From: T1SED10-198M sp003554345 [NCBI: Candidatus Sumerlaeota bacterium]
Lineage (GTDB): Bacteria; Sumerlaeota; T1SED10-198M
Direction of reading: 5' to 3'
Assembly (NCBI GenBank): GCA_003554345.1
Contig: PWGE01000323.1
Location: 1 to 5,527 of the forward strand
Length of the DNA: 5,527 nt
A model generated the notes under the pieces. The model made no database searches. It worked only from the letters and a program-made list of their open reading frames with translations, and had not been told where the DNA came from. The position numbers and the translations under genes are program-made. Shown piece after piece: positions 1 through 5,527 of the stretch. Positions within the stretch are counted from its first letter, which is position 1, and every line of letters starts with the position of its first letter.

Positions 1-2646
1 AGAACCATTTTTTGAGCCGACCAATCCCCCCACAGCACTATCTCCATTTACCGAGCCTGTCGCATAACAATATATTATTGCACCTGAATTTTGTCCCACT
101 AAACCCCCGATATCGCTTTCACCTGTCACGTCTACCCTCGTATAAATATTTGAAAGAGAGCTTTCTTCCTGATTACTCCCAACCAGTGCACCGACATTGC
201 TTTTTCCGGTGACTGCTCCCTCTACCAATGCCAGGTTTTGAATTTGAGCACCAGCCTCACAGGTGCCAAAAAGGCCGACATACTCTTCTTCAGGGCGATT
301 GATATGGAGTCCGCTGATAGAGTGTCCCTTGCCGTCAAACGTCCCCTGGAATGAATGTATCGGCTCAAATCCTTTGCCGTCATTCCACTCAGCAGTCTCC
401 GAAGCATCAATATTTGCTGTAAGAACATAATTCGCGTTGAGAGGATAAGTATAATCTTTGCCGATTTTCTGAAGATCTACGATGTGGCTGATGTAAACAG
501 GATCGGGCACCCTCACCATGTTCACGGAAAGAGGTAATGACCATTCAGATGTTTGGGTAGTATTTGCAGAACATCGAGTCTGTACGCGGACTGAATAGGT
601 TCCCGTTGAACTCCAGCTATGAGTAAAAGTAGAAGAACTGCTCCACTCTGAATAAAAGCCGTCACCCCAGTCAAATCGATATTCAACTTCTCCGCTACAG
701 GTGCAGGCACCTCCCTCTGCAGTATATTCGTAGCTATTATCAGTAATACCGGCTACTGTACCATCGGGAACCTCTGCCTTTGTTACCACATGAGGCAGAG
801 CTAACAGACGCAGTCCGATATTATTGTCAGTGTGAGCGGGATTATCAGAGTTGCGTGCTGCTGAACGGCATAATGCAGCAATACTGTCCCAGCTTCCACC
901 CCGCAAAACCCGCTCTGAAGCACGGGGAGAATTTACCCACGCAGAGCCATCACCGGGCGCTTCAGAATAATCAGAATGATAATCATCTTCACACCACTCC
1001 CATACATTGCCTGACATGTCAGACAGACCCCAGGCATTAGGAAGTTTCTGTCCAACTGGGTGCGCATATTCTCCTTCCCGGTTTTCCTGGTACCATGCAT
1101 AACTGGCAATTTCCACATAATCAGGATCATCTCCCCAATAAAAGCGGGTACTGGTATTTCCTCGTACAGCATATTCCCATTCTGCTTCAGCCGGCAGGCG
1201 AACATGAAAATTTTGTTCTGTATCTGCCAGATGAGCATTAAGGGTGTCAAGAAACCCGCCTTCTTCCCGAATATCGTTCCAGCTTACATGTGTTGCCGGC
1301 GAATCCGGATGATCCAGCACATTGTCTTCACCCTGCCAGGGTGCTGTTCCCATAACTGCTTCCCATTGGGCTCTGGTTACCGGATATTTCCCCAGGTGAA
1401 GCATTGACCAGGTTGTAGTATCAAATCGTGCCACACCGTGTCTTTCCAATAAAGCATAAACATTTCCCTCTTCATCTGATCGTAATACCGCGGTCCCATT
1501 CCACCATCCCTCATCTCTTTCGGGATTAAACTCAAAGGGTTCCGATTCAGATATCTTGTTTCCAGAAAGGTCCCAGATAACAATACGTTGATTATGATGA
1601 GTAACATCTCCGTCAATATTTCTTGCCAGTCCTATGGTATACACTATCCCTTTTTCTTCATCAATCTTAAAAGCTGCTATTCGTGGCGGGTTGTAAGCGG
1701 CTGACAGGTCAAAAGCAGTATCTTCTATCGGTGCCCCGGTAGGATCAAATTTCTGAAAAGGAATATCTTCCCTTGTACTGCTTCTCCAGAAAGTGCCGTC
1801 ATCATTTAAATGAAGATCCATCGCCTGGACTTTTTCATTGAGTATGGTGCCTGTCCATTCCCCATCAGTTTTCTCAATGAGAATGGGACGGGTATCTTCC
1901 TGGTTTCCTGATACGAGAATTCTTGTGTCATCACCGGTTCCCCGTACTGTTAATGCATCTCCTAAACGCATTCTTGGTATATCGCTGAAGTCATTTTCGT
2001 AAATTAACTCGGGATCAGCATCTATATCTGCCCAGCGATACACTTTAAAGTTTCCCAATAATACAGGATCCGGCTCATCCAGTACTTCTTCGTCGTGAAT
2101 AACCAGGTTTGTAGAATATAAAGCGCCATCTGCAGAGAACATTATACGGTTGATCCCAAAGTTTTTTTGTTGAATACCTTCCAACGACAGAGACATACCT
2201 GTTAATTCACTGCCGTCTTCAATGGAAAAGAAGGTAACTTCCGGTATGTTTTTATGCACAACAAGCAGGTAATCATCATAAACAGCAAGCCCCCGAAACT
2301 GATCCTTGTCAAAACCTTCCGGAAACGGCTCGGATCCTTCTTCTGCCAGAATCATACCGCAGGGGTCTTCCCAGATTTTTGTAGCCGTAAAATGAAAGTC
2401 AGTCCCGATATTAACTTCATGTTGTGGCTCTTCATCAGCATAGCTGTCCTGTTCCCCTGGATAGCGTCCCATCATGAAACCACCTCTGGGAATTTGAGAA
2501 AGTTCCATTTCTATATCATCAGGAAGTAAAATCGCATTTTCTCCCGGTCTTTCATATCCGTTGTTATCATTTGTTTCTCCAAAGGCAAATAAAAACATGC
2601 CAGCAAAAAAAGCTAATACAAAAAAACTTAATATGTTGCTTTTCAT
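1..2646 (-). CDS. Exported multidomain protein: FGE-sulfatase (SUMF1) fold split by a large insert, PKD-like domain, GLUG repeats (C-terminus cut off)
   Basis: I translated the minus strand base by base: 882 codons are open from the ATG at 2646-2644 to the window edge, with no stop. AGGG lies 7 bases before the ATG. Residues 1-23 form a signal peptide (Lys2, a long hydrophobic run, AFG before a likely cleavage site) with no lipobox cysteine, so the protein is probably exported. Residues 52-86 begin an FGE-sulfatase domain (GGFMMG, then EEPQHEV). Residues 87-415 are foreign beta-rich sequence. The FGE domain resumes at 416 with LGKYPVTRAQWEAVMG, then RLPAEAEWEYA (483), MSGNVWEWCEDD (544), RVLRGGSW (579) and NIGLRL (609). 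A PKD-like domain follows at about 622-714 (FDWGDG at 658, then THSWSSTGTYSV). GLUG sequence runs from about 717 (FDGKGHSISGLHI, VGLFG, VGALVG, IGGLVG, VGGLVG). Both catalytic cysteines of true formylglycine-generating enzyme appear absent, so a binding or structural surface role is likelier than sulfatase activation. Function is otherwise unknown. Confidence 0.9.
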   Translation of the reverse strand, partial: MKSNILSFFVLAFFAGMFLFAFGETNDNNGYERPGENAILLPDDIEMELSQIPRGGFMMGRYPGEQDSYADEEPQHEVNIGTDFHFTATKIWEDPCGMILAEEGSEPFPEGFDKDQFRGLAVYDDYLLVVHKNIPEVTFFSIEDGSELTGMSLSLEGIQQKNFGINRIMFSADGALYSTNLVIHDEEVLDEPDPVLLGNFKVYRWADIDADPELIYENDFSDIPRMRLGDALTVRGTGDDTRILVSGNQEDTRPILIEKTDGEWTGTILNEKVQAMDLHLNDDGTFWRSSTREDIPFQKFDPTGAPIEDTAFDLSAAYNPPRIAAFKIDEEKGIVYTIGLARNIDGDVTHHNQRIVIWDLSGNKISESEPFEFNPERDEGWWNGTAVLRSDEEGNVYALLERHGVARFDTTTWSMLHLGKYPVTRAQWEAVMGTAPWQGEDNVLDHPDSPATHVSWNDIREEGGFLDTLNAHLADTEQNFHVRLPAEAEWEYAVRGNTSTRFYWGDDPDYVEIASYAWYQENREGEYAHPVGQKLPNAWGLSDMSGNVWEWCEDDYHSDYSEAPGDGSAWVNSPRASERVLRGGSWDSIAALCRSAARNSDNPAHTDNNIGLRLLALPHVVTKAEVPDGTVAGITDNSYEYTAEGGACTCSGEVEYRFDWGDGFYSEWSSSSTFTHSWSSTGTYSVRVQTRCSANTTQTSEWSLPLSVNMVRVPDPVYISHIVDLQKIGKDYTYPLNANYVLTANIDASETAEWNDGKGFEPIHSFQGTFDGKGHSISGLHINRPEEEYVGLFGTCEAGAQIQNLALVEGAVTGKSNVGALVGSNQEESSLSNIYTRVDVTGESDIGGLVGQNSGAIIYCYATGSVNGDSAVGGLVGSKNGS
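1402..2388 (-). other. Insert of about 329 residues inside the FGE-sulfatase domain, beta-propeller-like or DUF4623-like
   Basis: This stretch encodes residues 87-415 of the minus-strand protein and separates the FGE-domain start (ending DFHF) from its continuation (LHLGKYPVT). It contains short beta-type units with recurring DG turns, for example LAVYDDYLLVV, SADGALYSTNL, FKVYRWADIDADPELIY, GDALTVRGTGDDTRILVSG, LNDDGTFWRSS, EEKGIVYTIGLAR and DEEGNVYALLERHGVARFD. That pattern resembles a beta-propeller. The VYRW and RGTGDDTRI segments remind me of the DUF4623 family, but I cannot confirm this without a profile search. No catalytic motif is recognisable. The reading frame continues cleanly across both edges. 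The boundaries are approximate to a few residues. Confidence 0.6.
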
Positions 2647-2858
2647 ATATCTACCCTCTCTTTTATTGTCCTTATTGTTACAAATCATCTCCTGTGTAAT
2701 ATTTCAGAAAACCGGGGGGCTGACATGCTCTGGAATAAAGGGATCAGCGAGGCAGAGATTGACAAAAAGAATAGTACTATGGCAAAACTCGTTACACACA
2801 ATCAAGAAGGTTAGAAAGAAGATCCAATGCCCCTTTTTTTACTGTTGGCTTTATATTA

Positions 2859-2887
2859 ATTATAAATCATAAAATTGTGTTTATCTA
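2859..2887 (-). promoter_or_regulatory. Candidate sigma-70-type promoter for the minus-strand gene
   Basis: Reading the minus strand, TAGATA (4 of 6 matches to the -35 consensus) is followed by a 17-base AT-rich spacer and a perfect TATAAT. Transcription would begin near 2852 and give a leader of roughly 200 bases before the ATG at 2646. AT-rich DNA throws up such matches by chance, so this is only a candidate. Confidence 0.35.
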
Positions 2888-2936
2888 CAAAAATATATAA
2901 AAGACTTAAATGACGCCCATTCTTTATAGATTTCTT

Positions 2937-2948
2937 CTCCCCGGGGAG
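2937..2948. repeat. Perfect 12-base palindrome CTCCCCGGGGAG
   Basis: The sequence equals its own reverse complement over 12 bases and is strikingly GC-rich in an AT-rich spacer. With no loop it would not form a good hairpin and is not followed by a T-tract, so it does not look like a terminator. A dimeric regulator site is possible but unproven. Confidence 0.45.
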
Positions 2949-2965
2949 TTCAAAAAAATTCCGGG

Positions 2966-3029
2966 AAAAAGCCGATAAGAACAGAAAAATGAAAAATATA
3001 TCTCTCCGTCCCTGGTATAGTTTACATGC
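2966..3029 (+). promoter_or_regulatory. Two-part upstream element, copy A, before the ADP-ribosylglycohydrolase gene
   Basis: The element has AAAAAGCCGATAA at 2966-2978 and GTATAGTTTACATGC at 3015-3029. The same two parts, in the same order, occur at 4072-4118 before the next gene. GCCGATAA (starting 181 bases before the ATG at 3152) equals the -10 consensus of sigma-28/FliA promoters. At the expected 15-base spacing the -35 position holds AAAA (2952-2955) instead of TAAA, so a sigma-28 promoter is possible but not secure. TATAGT in the second part also resembles a sigma-70 -10 box without a good -35. Confidence 0.4.
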
Positions 3030-3045
3030 CGGATAGCAATGCCAC

Positions 3046-3077
3046 GCAGAAGCAACAGACTTTCACAGCAGAAGCAA
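3046..3077. repeat. 10-base direct repeat GCAGAAGCAA, two copies 22 bases apart
   Basis: Identical GCAGAAGCAA copies lie at 3046-3055 and 3068-3077, each with CAC close before it. The 22-base start-to-start spacing is about two helical turns, which would put both copies on the same DNA face. They sit about 75-105 bases before the hydrolase start codon. A regulator-binding site is a reasonable guess; chance is also possible. Confidence 0.35.
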
Positions 3078-3085
3078 AGCTAATA

Positions 3086-3117
3086 TTGCCCACATTTTTT
3101 CATTAACATGATAGAAT
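3086..3117 (+). promoter_or_regulatory. Weak candidate promoter just upstream of the hydrolase gene
   Basis: TAGAAT at 3112-3117 matches the -10 consensus at 5 of 6 positions. The nearest -35-like hexamer, TTGCCC at 3086-3091, is 20 bases upstream, longer than the preferred 16-18. If used, transcription would begin near 3124, downstream of the ATG at 3116 and upstream of the one at 3152, which agrees with the chosen start. Confidence 0.2.
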
Positions 3118-3138
3118 GGTGCCAGGAATTATAATAAC

Positions 3139-3143
3139 AGGGA
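3139..3143 (+). promoter_or_regulatory. Ribosome binding site deciding the hydrolase start at 3152
   Basis: AGGGA lies 8 bases before ATG 3152. The in-frame upstream ATG at 3116 has no purine-rich Shine-Dalgarno sequence and would add 12 residues before the conserved N-terminus of the family. The start at 3152 is therefore preferred. Confidence 0.6.
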
Positions 3144-3151
3144 CAAAAACC

Positions 3152-4069
3152 ATGTCTTCACTGGAAAGATTTCGGGGAACGCTTCTTGGTCTGGCAGCGG
3201 GGGATGCCCTCGGTACGACGGTGGAATTTTCACCCCGGGGAAGCTTTGATCCTTTAACCGACATGGTCGGCGGCGGTCCTTTTGACCTCGAACCAGGCCA
3301 ATGGACAGACGATACTTCTATGGCACTGTGCCTGGCAACAAGTTTACTGGAATGCAACTCGTTTAATGCGCAGGATCAGATGGAACATTACTGCCGCTGG
3401 GCAGAAACAGGATATCTCAGCTGTACCACCGGACCTGCCTTTGATATTGGAGGAACTGTTGTAGCCGCCCTTGAAAAGTACAAGAAAAGCGGTAACCCTT
3501 ATGCAGGTTCCAGTGACCCCTATTCAGCAGGAAACGGGTGTATCATGAGGCTTGCACCCGTTCCCATGTTTTTCTTTCCCGACCAGGATAAAGTGGAAAA
3601 ATATGCTGTTAAAAGTTCCCAGACCACGCACGCCACCAGGGAATGCATAGATGCCTGCCGCCTGTTTGGAAGAATGATCTGCCGCGCTCTTCTGGGCTAT
3701 TCTAAAAAGGAAGTTGCAATCGGTGATAGCGATAGTTTTAAGGGTGCTCCCGCGATTATGAGCATAGCCCAGGGAAAGTACCTCAAAAAAGAAAAAGAAA
3801 ATATCCGCGGGTCAGGATATGTTGTTGAGAGCCTGGAAGCTGCCCTGTGGTGTTTCATGAAAACAGACAGTTACAGGGAGGCCATTCTGTCGGCAGCCAA
3901 CCTGGGTGATGATGCAGATACTACGGCAGCAGTATGCGGCCAGGTTGCCGGAGCTTATTACGGTGTATCAGGCATACCTTCTGACTGGCTCGATAAGCTG
4001 GCGATGAGGCAAGAAATAACACAAATTGCCGATGGGTTGTATGAAAGGCAGGCGGGTACGGATTCTTAA
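3152..4069 (+). CDS. ADP-ribosylglycohydrolase family protein (DraG/ARH fold)
   Basis: This encodes a complete 305-residue protein, about the usual length of the DraG family. These enzymes use two metal ions, usually magnesium, to cut ADP-ribose from modified amino-acid side chains, or act on related ADP-ribose compounds. Family hallmarks are in order: RFRGTLLGLAAGDALG at 6-21, the metal-binding WTDDTSMAL at 51-59, GNGCIMRLAPVP at 128-139, TTHATRECIDACRLF at 158-172, and the second metal cluster GDDADTTAAVCGQVAGAYYG at 252-271. All recognised metal ligands (Thr52, Asp53, Asp54, Asp254, Asp256, Thr257) are present, so it should be active. There is no signal peptide, so it is cytoplasmic. No ADP-ribosyltransferase or nitrogenase-related gene is adjacent, so its substrate is unknown and a draG symbol is not justified. 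It is transcribed in the same direction as the GLUG gene downstream, 182 bases away. Confidence 0.93.
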   Translation: MSSLERFRGTLLGLAAGDALGTTVEFSPRGSFDPLTDMVGGGPFDLEPGQWTDDTSMALCLATSLLECNSFNAQDQMEHYCRWAETGYLSCTTGPAFDIGGTVVAALEKYKKSGNPYAGSSDPYSAGNGCIMRLAPVPMFFFPDQDKVEKYAVKSSQTTHATRECIDACRLFGRMICRALLGYSKKEVAIGDSDSFKGAPAIMSIAQGKYLKKEKENIRGSGYVVESLEAALWCFMKTDSYREAILSAANLGDDADTTAAVCGQVAGAYYGVSGIPSDWLDKLAMRQEITQIADGLYERQAGTDS

Positions 4070-4071
4070 AA

Positions 4072-4118
4072 AAAAAGCCGATAAAGTATTTTCTGATTCG
4101 TTTGTATAGTTTTCAAGC
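4072..4118 (+). promoter_or_regulatory. Two-part upstream element, copy B, before the 361-residue GLUG gene
   Basis: AAAAAGCCGATAA at 4072-4084 and GTATAGTTTTCAAGC at 4104-4118 repeat the parts of copy A. The first part begins directly after the hydrolase stop codon; GCCGATAA starts 175 bases before the ATG at 4252. The parts are 27 bases apart (start of GCCGATAA to start of GTATAG), against 44 in copy A. At 15 bases before GCCGATAA the sequence is ACGG, a poor sigma-28 -35, so the sigma-28 reading is weaker here. No convincing terminator separates the hydrolase gene from this element. Confidence 0.4.
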
Positions 4119-4240
4119 GCTCCTCAGCAGGAAACTACAGTAAACCACTCAGGAATCCTTTAATTTTTAACCTTCTTGCCGACTTATATTGCATTCTTTA
4201 ATGATATCTGTAATATATTATACTCATACAAAAAATATCT

Positions 4241-4246
4241 GGAGGT
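4241..4246 (+). promoter_or_regulatory. Strong ribosome binding site GGAGGT deciding the start at 4252
   Basis: GGAGGT ends 5 bases before ATG 4252, an ideal arrangement, and the resulting protein opens with a clean signal peptide. The same frame is open upstream to a TTG at 4189 and an ATG at 4201, but those starts lack a Shine-Dalgarno sequence and would bury the signal peptide behind extra residues. Confidence 0.85.
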
Positions 4247-4251
4247 TATTT

Positions 4252-5337
4252 ATGCTTTTTAAGCATAATGTTTTTTTATTTTCATTCATTTTTGTATCTG
4301 CCCTGGCTCATATAATCACCGCAGGAGGCGGATTTGATGAAGGACAGGGGACAGAAGATGACCCGTATCAGGTCTCCACAGCCGAACACCTGAATAATGT
4401 CAGGGAACATCTGAATGCCTGTTTCATACAAAAAAGCGACATTAGTCTGACTGATTTTGCCAGCGAAGAAGGGTGGGAGCCTATAGGAGATGAATCCAAC
4501 CCTTTTACCGGTAATTATGATGGCAATGACAAAACGATCAGCGAACTGGTTATCAACAGGCAGGAAGAAGATCATGTGGGATTATTCGGCTATGCAGAGA
4601 ATGCAGAACTGGTCAATATAACAATTAAAAATGCAAACGTGCAGGGACATAATCATGCCGGAGGACTGGCAGGAAGACTTGCTGATAACAGTACCATCAG
4701 CGGGAGCCACATCAAAGCTGAGGTATACGCTGATGAGTACTATGCCGGCGGATTGGCAGGTTCAATCCAGGGCGGTTCTATTTTTCAATGTTCCAGTAAC
4801 AGCGAGGTCGAAGCCGGAATTAACCGAGCCGGAGGTATCGTGGGAAGCAGTACAGGCACCGTTGAACAGACCTACAGTAAAGGAGTCATCATGGCAAGCG
4901 GTTCACCAACACGAGCCGGAGGATTAATTGGAAAGAATGAAAGTGGCGGCGACATTGTCAATTGTTATTCCCACGCCGATGTTCATGCTGATGGCACAGC
5001 CAGCGGGGGGCTTGTTGGTCTGAACTGGGGAGACATTCAACATTCATATGCTGCTGGTCATGTTTCATCTGAAGAAAGTGATACTGGCGGATTGGTAGGT
5101 TCAAATAGAGGCTTCGTAGAAGGTTCATATTATGATAAAGACACCACCGGGCAGGATGATGATATGTGGAAGGGAGAACCCCGTTCCACAGCTGAGATGA
5201 AAGATGAAACGACTTTTACAGGATGGGACTTTGCTGAAAAGTGGGAAATATCAGAACCGAACTCAGAGATGGAAGGGTATCCGGTATTAAGCTGGCAGGA
5301 AGTTCCGAACAGTATCAGGGACTGGCTCAACTATTAA
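4252..5337 (+). CDS. Exported GLUG-repeat protein
   Basis: This encodes a complete protein of 361 residues. Residues 1-24 are a signal peptide (Lys4, hydrophobic core, possible cleavage after ALA at 19 or ITA at 24), so it is exported. After a short acidic segment (GTEDDPYQVSTAEHL), residues 72-113 show the usual lead-in to GLUG arrays (WEPIG, then F-TGNYDG, INRQEEDHVGLFG). Six GLUG-type units follow, starting at residues 136, 165, 193, 222, 251 and 278 with AGGLAG, AGGLAG, AGGIVG, AGGLIG, SGGLVG and TGGLVG, about 28 residues apart. The end has the typical closing motif: GSYYDKDTTGQ (291-301), TAEMKDETTFTGWDF (313-327), W-EI and YPVLSW. GLUG arrays are thought to form beta-solenoid surface structures, in some proteins linked to adhesion; no enzymatic domain, LPXTG motif or C-terminal sorting domain is visible. 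The protein is visibly acidic. It resembles the GLUG part of the minus-strand gene (NRPEEEYVGLFG against NRQEEDHVGLFG). Confidence 0.9.
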   Translation: MLFKHNVFLFSFIFVSALAHIITAGGGFDEGQGTEDDPYQVSTAEHLNNVREHLNACFIQKSDISLTDFASEEGWEPIGDESNPFTGNYDGNDKTISELVINRQEEDHVGLFGYAENAELVNITIKNANVQGHNHAGGLAGRLADNSTISGSHIKAEVYADEYYAGGLAGSIQGGSIFQCSSNSEVEAGINRAGGIVGSSTGTVEQTYSKGVIMASGSPTRAGGLIGKNESGGDIVNCYSHADVHADGTASGGLVGLNWGDIQHSYAAGHVSSEESDTGGLVGSNRGFVEGSYYDKDTTGQDDDMWKGEPRSTAEMKDETTFTGWDFAEKWEISEPNSEMEGYPVLSWQEVPNSIRDWLNY

Positions 5338-5381
5338 GCAAATAACCCGACAAAAAAGAATATGATTGCTATCAAAACTAT

Positions 5382-5388
5382 GAGGTGA
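5382..5388 (+). promoter_or_regulatory. Ribosome binding site GAGGTGA of the fourth gene
   Basis: GAGGTGA is a near-perfect Shine-Dalgarno sequence ending 6 bases before ATG 5395. It supports a real gene start although only 44 codons are visible. No hairpin-plus-T terminator is seen in the 57 bases after the preceding stop, so readthrough from the GLUG gene is possible. Confidence 0.75.
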
Positions 5389-5394
5389 CGATAT

Positions 5395-5527
5395 ATGGTC
5401 AATCAGGACAAAGAGACACGGTCCGAAGGTGGAGAAAAGAAGACGGCATCAAAGGTAACCTGGTTACGTCCGAGTGGAGGGTATCTCACCTTAAAATCTT
5501 TTCAGGTTACTACGATTATCTACGACG
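5395..5527 (+). CDS. N-terminus of a probable four-helix-bundle (suffix domain) family protein, cut by window end
   Basis: 44 complete codons are open to the window edge. The first 20 or so residues are charged and low-complexity (MVNQDKETRSEGGEKKT). The next part, WLRPSGGYLTLKSFQVTTII followed by YD, matches my memory of the N-terminus of 'four helix bundle suffix domain-containing protein' entries, relatives of the 23S rRNA intervening-sequence (IVP) four-helix-bundle proteins. Their biochemical role is not established. There is no signal peptide, so it is presumably cytoplasmic. It starts 57 bases after the GLUG gene on the same strand and may be cotranscribed. The family call rests on about 22 residues and should be treated as tentative; the existence of the gene is well supported by its ribosome binding site. 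Confidence 0.6.
   Translation, partial: MVNQDKETRSEGGEKKTASKVTWLRPSGGYLTLKSFQVTTIIYD

Larger units (their letters stand above)
2647..3151. other. 505-base divergent intergenic region
   Basis: No supported gene lies here. It separates the divergent minus-strand surface-protein gene from the plus-strand hydrolase gene. From left to right it holds the Shine-Dalgarno sequence of the minus gene (AGAGGG just above 2646), an untranslated leader, a candidate minus promoter (2859-2887), a 12-base palindrome (2937-2948), copy A of a two-part upstream element (2966-3029), a 10-base direct repeat (3046-3077), and a weak plus-strand -10-like TAGAAT (3112-3117). A small plus-strand open frame at 2561-2872 lies partly antisense to the signal-peptide region of the minus gene and looks like chance. 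Confidence 0.7.

Noticed and set aside
933-1250. Minus-strand open frame of about 105 codons, and the plus-strand frame at 1060-1407
   Set aside because: Both overlap the large minus-strand gene in other frames. The main frame there encodes conserved FGE-sulfatase motifs, so these are chance open frames.
2776-2805. Second minus-strand promoter candidate (TTGATT, 18 bases, CATAGT)
   Set aside because: Only 4 of 6 matches in each box; the TAGATA/TATAAT pair farther upstream is better.
2561-2872. Plus-strand open frame of 103 codons spanning the start of the minus-strand gene
   Set aside because: It begins antisense to the signal-peptide codons, ends in AT-rich spacer, has no Shine-Dalgarno sequence before it and no recognisable protein motif.
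2949-2965. Hairpin GGAGTT/AATTCC just after the palindrome, considered as a terminator
   Set aside because: The stem is short with a G-T pair and is followed by A-rich rather than T-rich sequence on the plus strand; no gene ends here on either strand.
3116-3151. Earlier ATG for the ADP-ribosylglycohydrolase
   Set aside because: It lacks a Shine-Dalgarno sequence, overlaps a -10-like TAGAAT, and would add residues ahead of the conserved family N-terminus; ATG 3152 has AGGGA at good spacing.
4119-4170. Possible terminator around AGGAATCCT followed by T-rich sequence
   Set aside because: The arms are only 4 bases with a one-base centre, which cannot form a stable hairpin, and the T-run is interrupted.
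4631-4927. Plus-strand open frame of 98 codons inside the GLUG gene, and the minus-strand frame at 4282-4575
   Set aside because: They are out of frame with clearly repetitive GLUG coding sequence and have no ribosome binding site or family features.

Overview
The window shows a bacterial accessory-type locus with four genes: one large gene on the minus strand and three on the plus strand. GC content is moderate, intergenic DNA is AT-rich, and start codons are preceded by clear Shine-Dalgarno sequences. The repertoire (GLUG-repeat exported proteins, a SUMF1/FGE-fold protein, a PKD-like domain, and a partial protein resembling the 'four helix bundle suffix domain' family) fits an environmental bacterium near the FCB or PVC superphyla. 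The good Shine-Dalgarno sites argue mildly against typical Bacteroidota. This placement is inference only.

Positions 1-2646 (minus strand) are one uninterrupted reading frame of 882 codons with no stop before the window edge, so its C-terminus is missing. It encodes an exported multidomain protein: signal peptide, first strand region of an FGE-sulfatase (SUMF1) domain, about 330 residues of unrelated beta-rich sequence, the rest of the FGE-sulfatase domain, a PKD-like domain, then GLUG repeats. The splitting of a well-known fold by a large foreign segment, with the frame intact throughout, is the most unusual thing in the window.

Positions 2647-3151 are a 505-base divergent intergenic region with a plausible minus-strand promoter, a perfect 12-base palindrome, a 10-base direct repeat and one copy of a composite upstream element. 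Positions 3152-4069 (plus) encode a complete cytoplasmic ADP-ribosylglycohydrolase (DraG family) with all recognisable metal-binding motifs. Positions 4252-5337 (plus) encode a complete 361-residue exported GLUG-repeat protein, related in sequence to the GLUG part of the minus-strand gene. Positions 5395-5527 hold the start of a fourth gene, cut by the window end.

The two complete plus-strand genes each carry a matching two-part element (AAAAAGCCGATAA, then GTATAGTTTnCAnGC), with the first part starting 181 and 175 bases before the start codon. This suggests shared regulation; the first part matches the -10 element of sigma-28 (FliA-type) promoters. No ADP-ribosyltransferase partner, RNA gene, insertion sequence or CRISPR array is visible. 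How the intracellular hydrolase relates to the flanking exported proteins cannot be decided from this window.
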